Origin: Rehmannia glutinosa
Lineage: Eukaryota > Streptophyta > Magnoliopsida > Lamiales > Orobanchaceae
Assembly: GCA_016081115.2 (NCBI GenBank)
Contig: JABTTQ020001757.1
Span: forward strand, 248,027-312,026
Direction of reading: 5' to 3'
DNA length: 64,000 nt
Numbering within the stretch: the stretch's first letter is position 1; each line of letters opens with the position of its first letter. A model generated the notes under the pieces. That model was not told the DNA's origin. It saw nothing but the letters and a program-made list of their open reading frames with translations, and searched no databases. The position numbers and the translations under genes were made by a program. Below, piece by piece: positions 10,334 to 21,340 of this stretch.

Positions 10334-12030
10334 TTATAAAAAGGGGTCTTTTTATGCATGTTTTATGTGTATATTTAAGTATGATTTGAGTTATTTTATT
10401 GTTAGTTTCATAAATTTTTGATTGTACATGGTTCACATTACTCTAAGGTGTTTTTATTGGTGTAGATTGATGATTTGAGCTGTTTTTGGTGAATTTTGGG
10501 CCATGGTTTCATGTCAAAACATACCCGGGGTTTTTGATGCAAAAACACTCAAAATCCCAAGCTAAACGCGTCATTACAAAAGGCCTTTGTCAAACAAGGT
10601 GTGTTTTTAAGCCTGCTTTTTAAAAGTCAAAAACGAGCAATTTTTGACTTCAAACACGGCTAGGCGTGCTTTGATTTTCAAGCAGCCGTGTTCGGAAAAT
10701 CTTTGAACACGGCTGGCCGAGATTTTTGAAAGACAAGGCGTGCTTTTGATTGTTTTTCTTTGGCGGAAATTATGGAGACTTTCACTTTGTGCTTTTTGAC
10801 AACCTTTGAGCAACTTTTACACCTCATTTTGATGTACCAAGCTCTTATTATTCCCTCAATTGTCATGTGGACACAATGATTCAACCAACTCAACAATGAA
10901 TGTGCACACAATGATTCAACCAACAACCATGGAAGTGGAGCATTTGTTAGCATTATTGATGTGTTTTTTCACAAAGATGGTGCCTATAAAAGCAAGAGTT
11001 TGAGTTGGAAAGGAAATATAGAATTCATGTAGTATTCATTTAGAGAGATTCATTGTATATTCTAAGTTTCAAAGCAAAATACATTGAGAGGATAAAAGAG
11101 AGGTAGAGTTGGAAGTTGAAGAGCAATAGAGGAGAAGGCTTGGAGCTCAACATCATTGCAATCAACCAAGGAGGAAGTCTTATATTGGTCTTGAATAAGA
11201 GCTAAGTACACCATGTTCATTTTATTCATATCTTCTTGTGTAGTATACTCTTTTGACAAAGCCAAATGTAGCTAAATTTCTAGTGTTTGAATGTAATGAA
11301 CTCTAGAATGAATTTGTGATTAAGGTTTGTATGTTTTTAATAAAATCTTCATGTTTTGTGTGATTCACTTATATTATGCTTTATTCATTCAAATTGGTAT
11401 ATGCGCAATATTGATTTGAAGTTTATTTTTCATCCGGGAAATCGAGATTCATGGTGAAATAGAACCTATATAAGTGAAAAGAGTTTCATGCAATCTCAGA
11501 TTTTTGATGACGACCTAAATCTTCGGATTAGGGTCAAACCTAAATATGGGAATTCACAAATCGTTATAATGTTGTCTTGGGGTTTTAACTAGAAAGATAC
11601 ATGTTAATCAACTTGAGATTAGAAGTTATTCGCGTTCGATAGAGGGTTTAACTTAAATCGGGAATTTCTACGGTCGATGAAACATGAGATTTTACTAAAA
11701 GAGGTTGGTTTTTGCTTAAGGGATTATGGTTGTATTTTTATCTTGTTAAACAAAAACATTCTAGAGGATTTACATTCAAACACATTTCTAGCTCTTGATT
11801 TCTTAATTCTACAATCTATTTTTATTTGATCTTTTGTAAGTTGCAATTATTTTAAAATTATCTATTTTTCATTTTCATTAAACAAACAAAACTACGAAAA
11901 TTGCTAGATTAAATAACAAAAAGACGGTAATTATTAGTACTTACAATCCTCGTGGGAATGAAAGACTCAATAATCTATACTACAAAACGACAGGTCTTTC
12001 TATGGTTTTAGATAGTCTTTTGAGCCATGT
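10334..12030 (+). repeat. 3' LTR of the nested Athila-like element
   Basis: This is a direct repeat of 5031-6694. It starts TTATAAAAAGGGGTCTTTTT and ends near TTGAGCCATG, after which the interrupted copia LTR resumes. It differs from the 5' LTR by many short insertions and deletions. Confidence 0.82.
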
Positions 12031-12668
12031 TTATGCTTTGTTAAACTATTAACCTTCTCTCATTTTGCTTCCCTTTTATAGTGCACATTTGAAAATATGT
12101 CCGTTGAAAAGATAGACATAATTTTCAAATTACACTCATAGGTTATTGTCTTGTCTTGTCTTGCAGCATTGATGGAGACCGTACCTTGAAGTTAATGTTC
12201 TGCAGCCCTTCCTTAAACTCTGTAGAATTCCAGGTGCTTCTCATTGGTTCCTTGCTTTTTGCACTCTTTCAGCAAAACAGCTTCATTGCTGGCAGCTGAC
12301 ACATGCCTATTTCCAGCAGTCAAGACTTATCTTGACAACGGATCTCTTTCATCTTTCTTCAAGTCTTGCATGTTGCATACTTTGATATTCGATTCCAATC
12401 ATTTTGGAATGACTTAGCTTTCAGTCAGCTGACTAAGACAACTTTTCTATCACTTGACTGAGTCTTCAATTCACTTCACTCAATTGCCACTCAGTTGGGT
12501 CTTCACTTCAATCTTCAGTCAAGTCTTGTAATCTTCAACTTGGCTGACTTCAACTCAGCTTATACAACCCTATCTATTACGAGTTGAATTCCATTTGAAA
12601 TGGGGTGCCAACTTCCTAATCTAAGTTTTATATGGTATCATCAAAATCTATGCATATATTTCCCAACA

Positions 12669-13419
12669 ACAAATCATACATGTCATTTATAAAATTACAA
12701 AAGATACATTATATTTATAAAATCAGAGACAATATTTGTAGTCGGAATTATTTAAAAGACTGAAATAACTTCAACATTAAAAATGGCAAAGGCCTTGGCA
12801 TTTTTTTTCTTTTTGTAGTTTATGTACACATGTAAGAAAAGACAATATAGTGAAAAAGTATTGATTGGCAATTTTTAAACTGTCACCTACTGTACATGTT
12901 AGATAACAATAACTTTTACATTTGTTTTAATATAAACTTAAAAAATATAGTAGTGACAAGAATTGTGCTAAGCTGACACTTTTGGTACTTTTTATACATG
13001 TATATTAGTGTATTGGTAATTTAGTCATAAAACGAACATTATGACATCTTGATTTCGTGTCATTGAGTTGTCACTATACATATTTTACTAATTGTTTTTA
13101 TTGACAGGTTTATACCCAATATATTATTGTTAAAAGGGATAACAATGTCATCAATCCTTTAGCATATTAAACAATAATTATTTGTGCACAAACAAAAATA
13201 ACATAATAGAATTATAAATTATGATCCATGCTTAACTAGATTGATAGACAGATCATCATGTAACCGTTGCTATGAAAACAAATGTGTACCTTGATCGGAG
13301 TTGGCATAACATGCAGAGGTAAGCAACCCAAAACTATATATATATATATATAATATTATATTTATTCTAAATTTTAAAGTAGAGGAATTTTATTAACGAG
13401 TCTATAGAAACGTCAACCC
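12669..13419 (-). other. AT-rich tract, probable remainder of gypsy leader
   Basis: About 750 bp of AT-rich DNA between the end of the solo copia LTR and a minus-strand primer binding site. No ORF is supported. A short (TA)n run occurs at 13337-13352. If the solo LTR with its nested element is removed, this tract joins 3369-4218 and becomes one leader of about 1.6 kb upstream of gypsy gag. Confidence 0.4.
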
Positions 13420-13431
13420 GCTCTGATACCA
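13420..13431 (-). promoter_or_regulatory. Primer binding site (initiator tRNA-Met) of the gypsy element
   Basis: On the minus strand it reads TGGTATCAGAGC, the complement of the 3' end of plant initiator tRNA-Met. It sits 4 bp after an LTR end reading GGGACGTTACA, the usual arrangement for plant gypsy elements. Its orientation matches the gag-pol at 1-3368. Confidence 0.82.
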
Positions 13432-13435
13432 CTAA

Positions 13436-15300
13436 TGTAACGTCCCGTTTTCATAATTTTAAAATAAAATACGATTTATAAAAATAATAGTGCTATTTGA
13501 GATAAAACGGGTTTTCTAAGTATTCCAAAGCACATTTTCCTTTTTAAATAAAAAATAAACTAAAATAAAATAATTATTAAATAACAATTCCCAAAAATTA
13601 TTCTATAGGCGAAGTTCAATTCTAACTAAATAGTCCAATAAAGAAAATATAAAAATGAAGTTCATTATTCTAAAATTTTATTTTCGGGTCAATGCCACCA
13701 CGTGTCCCGCCAACTCCATCAATCTGAAATAGAAATTTATGTTGGGGTGAGCATTCAACAGCTCAGTAGCGGCAAATTTGTCCAAGCTAAATACACAAAT
13801 ACACATCACGTAACAACATGCTTATAAATTGAAGGTTTTAACTATAGTTGTAGCTATTGCATTGAAACATGGCTCACACTACCGGGATTTCACCTGAGGG
13901 AGCTTTTATGTCCCGGACCTCTGTATGGTCCCACACGACTATAGACACGTAGCACGTAGAAGCATAATTATCAAGAAACATATATAGGGCATTTAACAAG
14001 GACAAATAAAAGTGGAATTAGAAAAGTAGCATAGAAAATGATGAAATAGTGCAAAATTCTATTCCCGAAAATTCTTGTTGCCTACACGCCAAAGTTTTTA
14101 TTAGTATTAACATATTATAGCTTTAATATATAGTTGTTATATATATATATATATATATTTATATAATATAATTAAAATTAATTGGGTAAAAAATTGGCTT
14201 GCTAGATTAAAAATAGGGATCCTGAAAGTCAACAATTCCTTTTTTTTCTTTTTCCTTCTTCCTTTCCCTTTTTCTCCTTTCTTTTCCCCTTACTTTTATT
14301 CCCCCAGCAAACCCATTTCCCTCAAATCCCTCTCTATCTATCTCTCTTCTTACCTTTTCCCTTATCTATTTTCTTTTCTCTCTCCATCATTTTCTTTTCC
14401 TTTCTATTTTCCCATCTCTCTCCCTCACAAAACCCAAGCCCCACCCCCATTCTTTTTATTCTTTCTCCCATAACCCTCCTTACTTATAACTCTCTTTTTC
14501 TTTTCTGTTTTTCTTTCTTTCCTTTTTTTCCCTTAATTTTTCCTTTATTTTTTTTTTTTGTTTCCCTAGCCCATTTCCTAGTATCCCATCCATATCCGCA
14601 AATCTCCCTTCCTCTAAAACCACTCTCACACAAATACGCACTCGCCGGAGTACAACGGCGGTGGGCGACATGGCGGCAACAATGGCGATTGGTGAACTGA
14701 GGTCATCCTTCTGCCTACTGTAACAATCTCTCCCTTTTTCTCTCTATATTATTTTTTTTTGTTTCTGGGTTTGTTGACGGTGGCTGGTGGTGGTGGTGGC
14801 AGTGGGGTATTTGAAATTGAGGGTGGCTTTGGTGAGTTAGAGTCCATGATTGGATTAGAAGAGAGAAAAAAATATTTCTTACCTCTGTATATCGGTGAAA
14901 TTTGTTGTGTATTAGAATAGCTGAGAGTTGGTACTATGTATAGTATTATTAAAGTTGTAATTTAGGTAATGAGAGTAATTTTAGAAAAATAATGTAGCAT
15001 AATTTTTGTCTTAATTTTTGCAGAAAATCTAGTTAGGAATTCATGGCAATAGAGTTGAAATTGCTCAATGTATTTGACTGAGTTTTGACATAAATTTGTT
15101 GGCCAGAATATTTTGTTGAGATGATGACTAAAAGATTGGAATTTATAATCAATTGGTACTTAATTTCAAAATTAAATTAATTAGCTGAAATCAATTAAAA
15201 ACTAAAATTGACATATTGACTTTTATATATTGTTAACTGAAGATTATGATGATAATTAGATACCTTATTTGGATAAATGACATGGGTTTGGGCTTTGGAA
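13436..15300 (-). repeat. LTR of Tekay-like gypsy element, outer edge unresolved
   Basis: The inner edge is clear: TGTAACGTCCCG on the plus strand, next to the primer site. The body includes a composition-biased tract (CT-rich on plus, GA-rich on minus) at 14231-14570 and a (TA)n run at 14138-14159. The outer edge cannot be fixed because no second LTR copy is in the window; 15300 is the start of the next element and so an upper limit. The 63-residue minus ORF at 14480-14671 is low-complexity and not called. Confidence 0.6.
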
Positions 15301-15314
15301 TGGGATTAAATTTA

Positions 15315-16359
15315 GGAGAAATTCCATCATATACCCTCTTTCTTGAAAAATACCAAAAATACGCTATCATCACTTTTATACCTATTTTTTTCCCTTTTTT
15401 ACGCTCCAGCTTATTTTTTGATTATTTTTACGTTTGTTTTCGCTTTTTCTTGTTCCTGTATTCTTTTATATGTTATATATGTTGTTTCGATGTTGTTTAT
15501 ATTTGTTTCATTGTTGTTTTATTTTTGTTTCTTAGTTGTTTCTTTTGTTGTTTTGATGTTTCAAAGCAACTTTTACCTATTTTTTATGCTACTTTTTGTT
15601 CATGTATTGTTTTGTATATTATTTCTATTATTTCTGTGTTGTTCTATAATATTTTTAATGTTGTTCGAATAATTCTTTTGTTGTTTTCATGTAGTTTTCA
15701 ATGTGTAGATACAATTTTCACCTACTTTAAAGCTCTTTTTATTCATGTGGTATTTTTAATATATTTTACGTTATTTCTAGGTTGTTTCATACCATTTTTA
15801 ATGTTGTTCTTATGTTAATTTGTCGTTTCCACGTAGTTTTCAATGTTTAAATACAATTTGTAACCTATTTTTAAGCTCTTTTTGCTCATATGGTGTTTTC
15901 TATATTGTTTCTAGTTTGTTTCTATATTGTTTCTTGGTTGTTTCTATGTGTTTTATGTTTTCATGAATTGGATCAAAAATTGAATTTTGTTTTTTTACTC
16001 ATGTTGTTTCTATATTATTTTTCAAATTTGTTTGGTTTTAATATGTGTTGTTTTATGTGTATATTTCTTGTTTTTTATAAGATTTCAAGTATAAAATGGA
16101 TTATTTAACGGGTGCAAAATTTATTTTTTTCACTGCAATTTGATTAGAAGAAACATATTTGAAACAACAAAGAAACAACAAACATGTTTGAAACAACAAA
16201 GAAACAACAAAGAAACCAACGTAAAAAAGTCCGAGAATTTTGGCAAGAGCGTATTTTTGTCCAAATAAAGGAGAAAAGCGTATTTTTGTCCAAAAATCAC
16301 CGGAAAGCGTATTTTGTTGTCTATTGTCCAGAAAAGTTGGGTAGTTGTGTCCTTCTCCC
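15315..16359. mobile_element. Mutator-like non-autonomous element (MULE-MITE) with 9-bp target duplication
   Basis: The termini are GGAGAAATTCCATCATATACCC on the left (22 bp; first part GGAGAA) and, reversed, GGGAGAAGGACACAACTACCC on the right. They are flanked on both sides by the perfect 9-bp repeat TTAAATTTA (15306-15314 and 16360-16368). A 9-bp duplication is the Mutator signature. The 1,045-bp interior is T-rich on the plus strand, with many degenerate TTGTTTC repeats (about 15480-16060). It has no transposase. The 190-residue T-rich ORF here reads like a membrane protein only because T-rich codons give Phe, Leu, Ile and Val. Confidence 0.78.
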
Positions 16360-16395
16360 TTAAATTTATTTCTATGGGCCAATATATAAAATAAA

Positions 16396-16748
16396 GGGCA
16401 ATTGACATAAATGCCCCACTTTTTGAAGACAATGTCAGTATTTTATGCTTCCCGGTACTATTTTAGCCAAATTTACACTCTGCCCTTTGTTACACACATT
16501 TACGGTCCCGCCAAAATTTCCGTACTTTTTTATGCTTTGTTTCAAGATTGTTTCTAACATGTTTCAAACATGTTTCTTTTAATAAAATTTCAGTGAAAAA
16601 ATAAATTTTGACCTCGCTAAATAATCCATTTTGTACTCGAAGTCTTATAAAAAAACAAGAAATATACACATAAAACAACACATATTAAAACCAAATAAAA
16701 TAAAAATATTATAGAAATAACATGAATAAAAAAACACAATTCAACACA
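16396..16748. mobile_element. Diverged inverted relative of the MULE-MITE, truncated by a LINE fragment
   Basis: Reverse-complemented, 16558-16748 matches 15975-16183 of the neighbouring element over about 190 bp with roughly 85-90 percent identity by eye. Similarity then fades toward 16396, where a likely terminus reads GGGCAATTGACATAAATGCC. The other end is cut by LINE sequence near 16750. Together with the neighbour it forms a large inverted repeat with a spacer of about 370 bp. Confidence 0.6.
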
Positions 16749-16749
16749 T

Positions 16750-17590
16750 TTATTTCCTGGATTTCAGTTATCCTTCACTCAACCAGGATTTCAATTCTTA
16801 TTAATGGTTTGCCTGTGGGTTATTTTGAGTGTGCCCGGGGCGTCAGACAAGGAGATCCCCTATCTCCTTTGCTTTTTTGTATTGCGGAAGAGGTCTTAGG
16901 TCGTGCTCTAGCCGTTTCTATTTCGGATCAGACTATTACTACATTCACGGCATCGAGACGGATCACTTCCCCCTCTAGTATTCTATATGCTGATGATATT
17001 GTGATTCTTTGTGCATGTTCCACTTCGAATGCTCGCCAGGTGTTTCAGATTCTCACTAAGTATGCTTCCATTTCTAGGCAAGCTTTTAGCCCGGCAAAGT
17101 CTAAAGTTTTCTTTGGCATGGGAGTTTCCCTTTATATTCAGAGTCGGATTCAGCAGATTATGGGCATTACCAAAGGTAGTCTCCCTACCATATATCTTGG
17201 CGTCCCAATCTTCAAAGGGGCGCCCAAATCCGCCCATTTGTAGCCTATTTTTTATAAAAGTTTATTGAAATTTAAGCGATGGAAAGGGACCTATTTATCG
17301 ATGGCAGGGCGGATTTGTTTGGTTAATTCGGTTATCGCCAGTTCTTTTGTCCATAGCATGCTCATTTATAGATGGCTGGTTTCCATGCTTAAGAATATGA
17401 AAAAGGCGATGCGTAACTTCACTTGGACTGGGGACATTCTTACGAAGGATTATGTTGTTGTCAAATGGGATAAATGTTGCATCATGCGTGAGGAGGGTGG
17501 CCTTGGGGGGTGTTCGATCATTATGTCTAATAAGGCTTTTTTGATGAAAATGGGATTAAAAGTCCTTCCGCTTCATTGGTTTTCACCACT
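16750..17590 (+). pseudogene. L1-type LINE reverse transcriptase fragment
   Basis: The product would be the reverse transcriptase of a non-LTR retrotransposon. One frame reads FISWISVILHSTRISILING, then GVRQGDPLSPLLFCIAEEVL, the catalytic YADDIVIL (about 16987-17010), PAKSKVFFG, IYLGVPIFKG and, after one in-frame stop at about 17242, LSMAGRICLVNSVI. These blocks in this order define plant L1-type RT. The fragment lacks endonuclease and the RT N-terminus. Its right end stops where copia LTR sequence begins, so it was truncated there. Codons are otherwise well preserved. Confidence 0.88.
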
Positions 17591-19194
17591 CTCCAAGGGG
17601 TGATAAGTAAAGTTTAGAAGGGGGAGGGTTGAATAAACTTTACCAACCTTTTGTTTTTAGTCCTTTAAGAATTTCAGAGTTGACACAAGTCAGCTAAGTC
17701 CTTGGTGGACATCTAAGTTGGCTTACACAGCAAAGTTACTCACTCAACCGACTCGACTGAGCTATTGATAGTATAACTTAGTTGTTTTCAGCTAACACTT
17801 TAAAGCAGCAGTCGACTTGGGTTTTAACAGCGGAATACTTTCACCCTTAGTTTTTGAATATATTTTTTAACATTTGTTTTAGCATGGTTATTATCCAGTA
17901 GACTTAAGCTGTAACAATCAGCAGATATAAAGATAATACAAGAAATTAAGTGTGCTGAAAGTAAATAGACACAAGCAATTATAGTGGTTCGAGGATGAGG
18001 TAATTCCTCTAATCCATTCTTCTCCAACCCCTGGAGGAATCCACTAATGTAACTTGACTTGGTTACAAAATGGTAATCAGTCTAAGTCAGCTTTGATCAC
18101 ACAGCTAGCTGCTCTTGAGACTCAGCTTCTTCACAAGACGGTTGCCATGATACTTCAATTTCCTTCAAACCTTTGGACTTGATCACTTAGCCCTCCAACA
18201 GGTTCAAAGCTCTGGTTTGATCTGGAACTTTACTACATCTCCTTCAACCTTGGAGATTAGACCCCGTATTCTTGAAACAAGATTTTTCCTCTTCAACTGA
18301 TGAAATCGTCTTTCCTTCACTGAGTGTGTTGGATTGATTTTCTTTGAGTTTAGGCTTGAGGATATTCTTTGAAAGCTTGAGAGATATTTTGTAGGTTATT
18401 TGCTTGAATGCTTGTATGCTTGTAATCTTGGTATACGTAACCCTTTCTCAAATGAATCCTCAACCTTTTATAGTACACGTTTGAAAATATGTCCGTTGAA
18501 GAGATAGACATATTATTCAAACTACACTTCTTGTTCGTTGGCTTGTCTTGTCTTGCAGCATTGATGGAGACCTACCTTGAATTTAATGCTCTACAACCTT
18601 TCCTTAAATTCTGCAGAATTTCAGGTATATCCCAATGGCTCCTTGCTTTTTGCACTCTTTCAGCAAAACAACTTTATCGTTGGTAGTCTAACACATACCT
18701 ATTTCCAGCAAAACTTTGACTTTACGTGACAACGGAACTCTTTCAGCTTTCTTTGATTATGTCTGTTGCATACCCCTTTGACAATCGATTCCAATCATTT
18801 TGGAATGACTTTGTTGTTAGTCAACTGACTAAGACAGCTTTTTTGTCACTTGACTGAATCTTCACTTAACTTAACTCAACTGCCACACAGCTGGGTCTTC
18901 TCTTTGATCTTCAGTCGAGTATTGCAATTGATCAACTTGGCTGCCTTCGACTCAGCTCATAGAAACCTATCTATTACAAGTTGAATTACATTTGAATTGG
19001 GGTGCCAACTTCCTAATCTAAGTTTTACATGGTATCATTAAAATCTATATATAAATTTTCCCAACAATTTTCCTTCGACTCAACTCATAGAACCCTATCT
19101 ATTACAAGTTGAATTACATTTGAATTGGGGTGCCAACTTCCTAATCTAAGTTTTACATGGTATCATTAAAAACTATACATAAATTTTCCCAACA
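17591..19194 (-). repeat. 3' LTR of element A with a 128-bp terminal tandem duplication
   Basis: Matches the 5' LTR at 35169-36742. The low-coordinate tip lacks the first bases TGTAGGTCC and abuts the LINE directly. At the other end, the last 128 bp (18939-19066) are repeated in tandem (19067-19194), so TTTTCCCAACA occurs twice. Confidence 0.85.
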
Positions 19195-19211
19195 ATTTCC
19201 CAATTTTTGAT
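19195..19211 (-). promoter_or_regulatory. Polypurine tract of element A
   Basis: On the minus strand it reads CAAAAATTGGGAAAT directly before the LTR start TGTTGGG. The corresponding tract in element B is AAAAGGGGGAAAA. It primes plus-strand DNA synthesis. Two thymines weaken it. Confidence 0.65.
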
Positions 19212-19438
19212 GATGCCAAAACTTAAATAAATATAGCAAAGTAAATAGTGCAGAAAATAAAGAATGATTGTGTATAATATGTCATTTTATTGAATATTTC
19301 ATTCTTTGCATTTTACAAAGCTTTTACTATGTATAAATTTATACAAGGTTTCAGAGGATTAATATCCATCAGAGCATATACAGAGTACTTACAAGTGTAT
19401 GTATATTTACAGTTAAGTAAGAATACAACATGAAGGGG

Positions 19439-21340
19439 TTAATTTTTAGTCTTCAATGCCTCGATAGCTTCCTTCTTTGCTCAGCATCCTCCTCTGCACT
19501 CCTTTTATCTTCTTCAGCTCTTTTCCTCTTCCTATCTTCCTCCTCTCTCTTCTTCTTTTAATAGGCTCTTTTTTCAGCAAGGTCTTCCCTCTGCTGTCTT
19601 TCTTTCCATTCACGATCTAGCCTAGCATTCTCTTCCTCTTGCCTTCTCCTTGCTTCCTCATTTCTCCTATTTATCTCCTTGTTAGACAGTTCATCCAGCC
19701 CAATCCAGTAAATCAGCCCTTTCTTCTGGGGATCTACATATTGAACATGTTTAGGCTTTGGTTGCGGTGGAGTACCTCTGCCTCTTCCACCTTCACCAAT
19801 ATTGCCCCTTCCTCTTCCAGAGTCTGTTCATCCTCTGGGAGTGTACTGCATGTGTTGTGCCCTAGAAGTTTGCTGACTACTCGAAGTCTGATGCTTCTTG
19901 TTTGACATAGCTCTAAACCCTTTTCCCAGTACAAGTCCCATGCCTCTGGTAGAGTCATTTCTCTGAAAAATCCTTTTGATGCAAGCGTTTGAAATTCCTC
20001 TAAGGATCTTAACTCAGATCCTACATCAGGGACAGCTAACTCCCGAGGGGGCTTCACCGCTGGGGAGTTCTTCAATAATCCAGCTGGGGGACCGTCGTAC
20101 TTTTCCTTTAAGCTCTTTATCCTGCCATGTTGCTTCTCTTCTACCTTGGTGAAGTCAGCATCTATCTCAGTTAATGTCTTCTGGAAAGTTAAGGCAGCTT
20201 TCTCTTCAGCTGACAGGCCTTAGGGTAGTTAGTTCAGGATTGAGGCAGTGACTGAGCCAAGTTGAGGGGTTTTAGCAAGCATAATCTTCAGGGGTGGTTT
20301 CTTCATCTCACTTCCACTACCTTCCCCATTACTACTATCTTCTCCCCTTTTTGGCATCATCACCAGGAGGAAGAGTCGACTGAGAGGATACTCCTAGGAT
20401 AAGATCCAGTTTCTTGTTTGTCATGTCCATTTTCTCAAGACTTTCGGAGAGTGCTGTTCTAAACTCTGATCACAGAGCCTTCATCTGTTTGCCATCGCCT
20501 TCATTTTCATTTGCATCTCCGTCATTTCTGTTCTCATGGTGGCTTCTGTTTTGAGAAGGTCTGTCTTATGTTGTACTTTCAGCAACTCCATATCGGTTTT
20601 GTGCGACTAGTCTATCCTTAAGACGTGATCCTTATGTTTCTGTTGAAACTTGGCGTTTTCTGCACTCCAAGTTACCATCTTGGCAAATAGAGACTTGAAA
20701 TATGTGACTTGCTCACGCCTAAGTGCTTTTGTTTGGGTTGTCCATTCCCTAATTCTCAATACATTCCCTTGAATATCTCCTATGATCGTTGCATCTCTGT
20801 TGTCTAGCCGTTGGTTTAGTGTTGCAAATCCTCTTTCCATATTATCTATTTTAGCACAAATGGCCTTAAATGCTTCCTGGAAGTTGGCTGCTTCAACTGA
20901 CTACTCCTCGGGCCATACAACATTGAAGTCAAAACCAAATGGCACAATGGTATCATCATCTGGAGTTCCGATCTCTTCAGCAGGGATGTGGATAGTATAT
21001 CTTACACTCTTAGCAGCAGACTCCATCTCCATAGGTACTTCAGCCACAAACGAAAAGTACTCTGCAAAAAGATCTTCAGGGAATATGGGAATTTCTCCCC
21101 CTTCTGCTTTAGGAGCTTTACCCTTTTCCTTTAAGTTTGCTTCAGCTCTGTGTGCCTCAGCTGTCTCAGCGTCCTTGGATTCTTCTCAGACTACGTTAGC
21201 TCATTCTTTGAGCCGATTTTCTCGCATTTTGTCTTAACAGCGTTGTTGGTATCAATTGTTTCTTTCTCATGAGTTGACTATTCCTCAGTTCGTTCATCAG
21301 TGTCATGGGATGGTGATGGCACCATAGGGGGTGGGTCATC
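19439..21340 (-). pseudogene. Element A accessory ORF, C-terminal third
   Basis: Homologous to 53480-55375 of element B. Blocks include ALRREQVTYFKSLFAKMV (20690-20745), a predicted coiled-coil stretch (20400-20840), PPRELAVPDVGSELRSLEEF and LPEAWDLYWEKGLELCQ (19900-20060), and a tail rich in Glu, Arg, Lys and Ala (19450-19700) ending ALKTKN before a stop at 19439. Function is unknown. The coil and charged tail suggest a structural or self-associating protein. Frameshifts and stops occur, and it is cut upstream by the solo LTR. Confidence 0.75.

Larger units (their letters stand above)
5031..12030 (+). mobile_element. Athila/Tat-like Ty3/gypsy retrotransposon lacking RT and integrase
   Basis: Two direct repeats of about 1.66-1.70 kb (5031-6694 and 10334-12030) flank a 3.6-kb interior. 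The interior carries an Athila-type gag, a protease remnant and a long 3' untranslated region, all on the plus strand. No RT, RNase H or integrase is visible. The element interrupts a solo copia LTR: the host LTR reads GATTGCTTGT before it and GCTTTGT after it, suggesting a short target duplication. Outer boundaries are good to about 5 bp on the left and 10 bp on the right. Confidence 0.82.
4219..12668 (-). mobile_element. Solo LTR of the SIRE-like copia family, split by a nested Athila-like element
   Basis: The left part (4219-5030) begins CGCAGGTCCCAAGGGGTG and matches the minus-orientation start of the copia LTRs at 35169, 37883 and 45295, with two T-to-C changes at the tip. The right part (~12031-12668) ends in ATTTCCCAACA, the other LTR end. 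No internal copia sequence follows on either side. Flanking 5-mers are ACAAG (4214-4218) and ACAAA (12669-12673), a near-perfect target duplication. It is therefore a solo LTR, later split by the 5031-12030 insertion. Confidence 0.85.

Noticed and set aside
13420..13431. Possible tRNA-Met gene fragments (also at 35156, 37869 and 45281)
   Set aside because: Only the ~12-nt tRNA 3'-end complement is present, always beside an LTR end, so these are primer binding sites.
14480..14671. 63-residue minus-strand ORF with a Lys/Glu-rich tail
   Set aside because: Encoded by a CT/GA low-complexity tract in an LTR; no domain and no support beyond being open.
15246..15818. 190-residue plus-strand ORF rich in Phe, Leu, Ile and Val, looking like a multi-pass membrane protein
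   Set aside because: It lies in a T-rich, repetitive MULE-MITE; T-rich codons give hydrophobic residues automatically. It also spans the element terminus and target duplication.
16140..16215. CRISPR-like short repeats (GAAACAACAAA)
   Set aside because: Irregular spacing, no unique spacers, degenerate units in a plant MITE.
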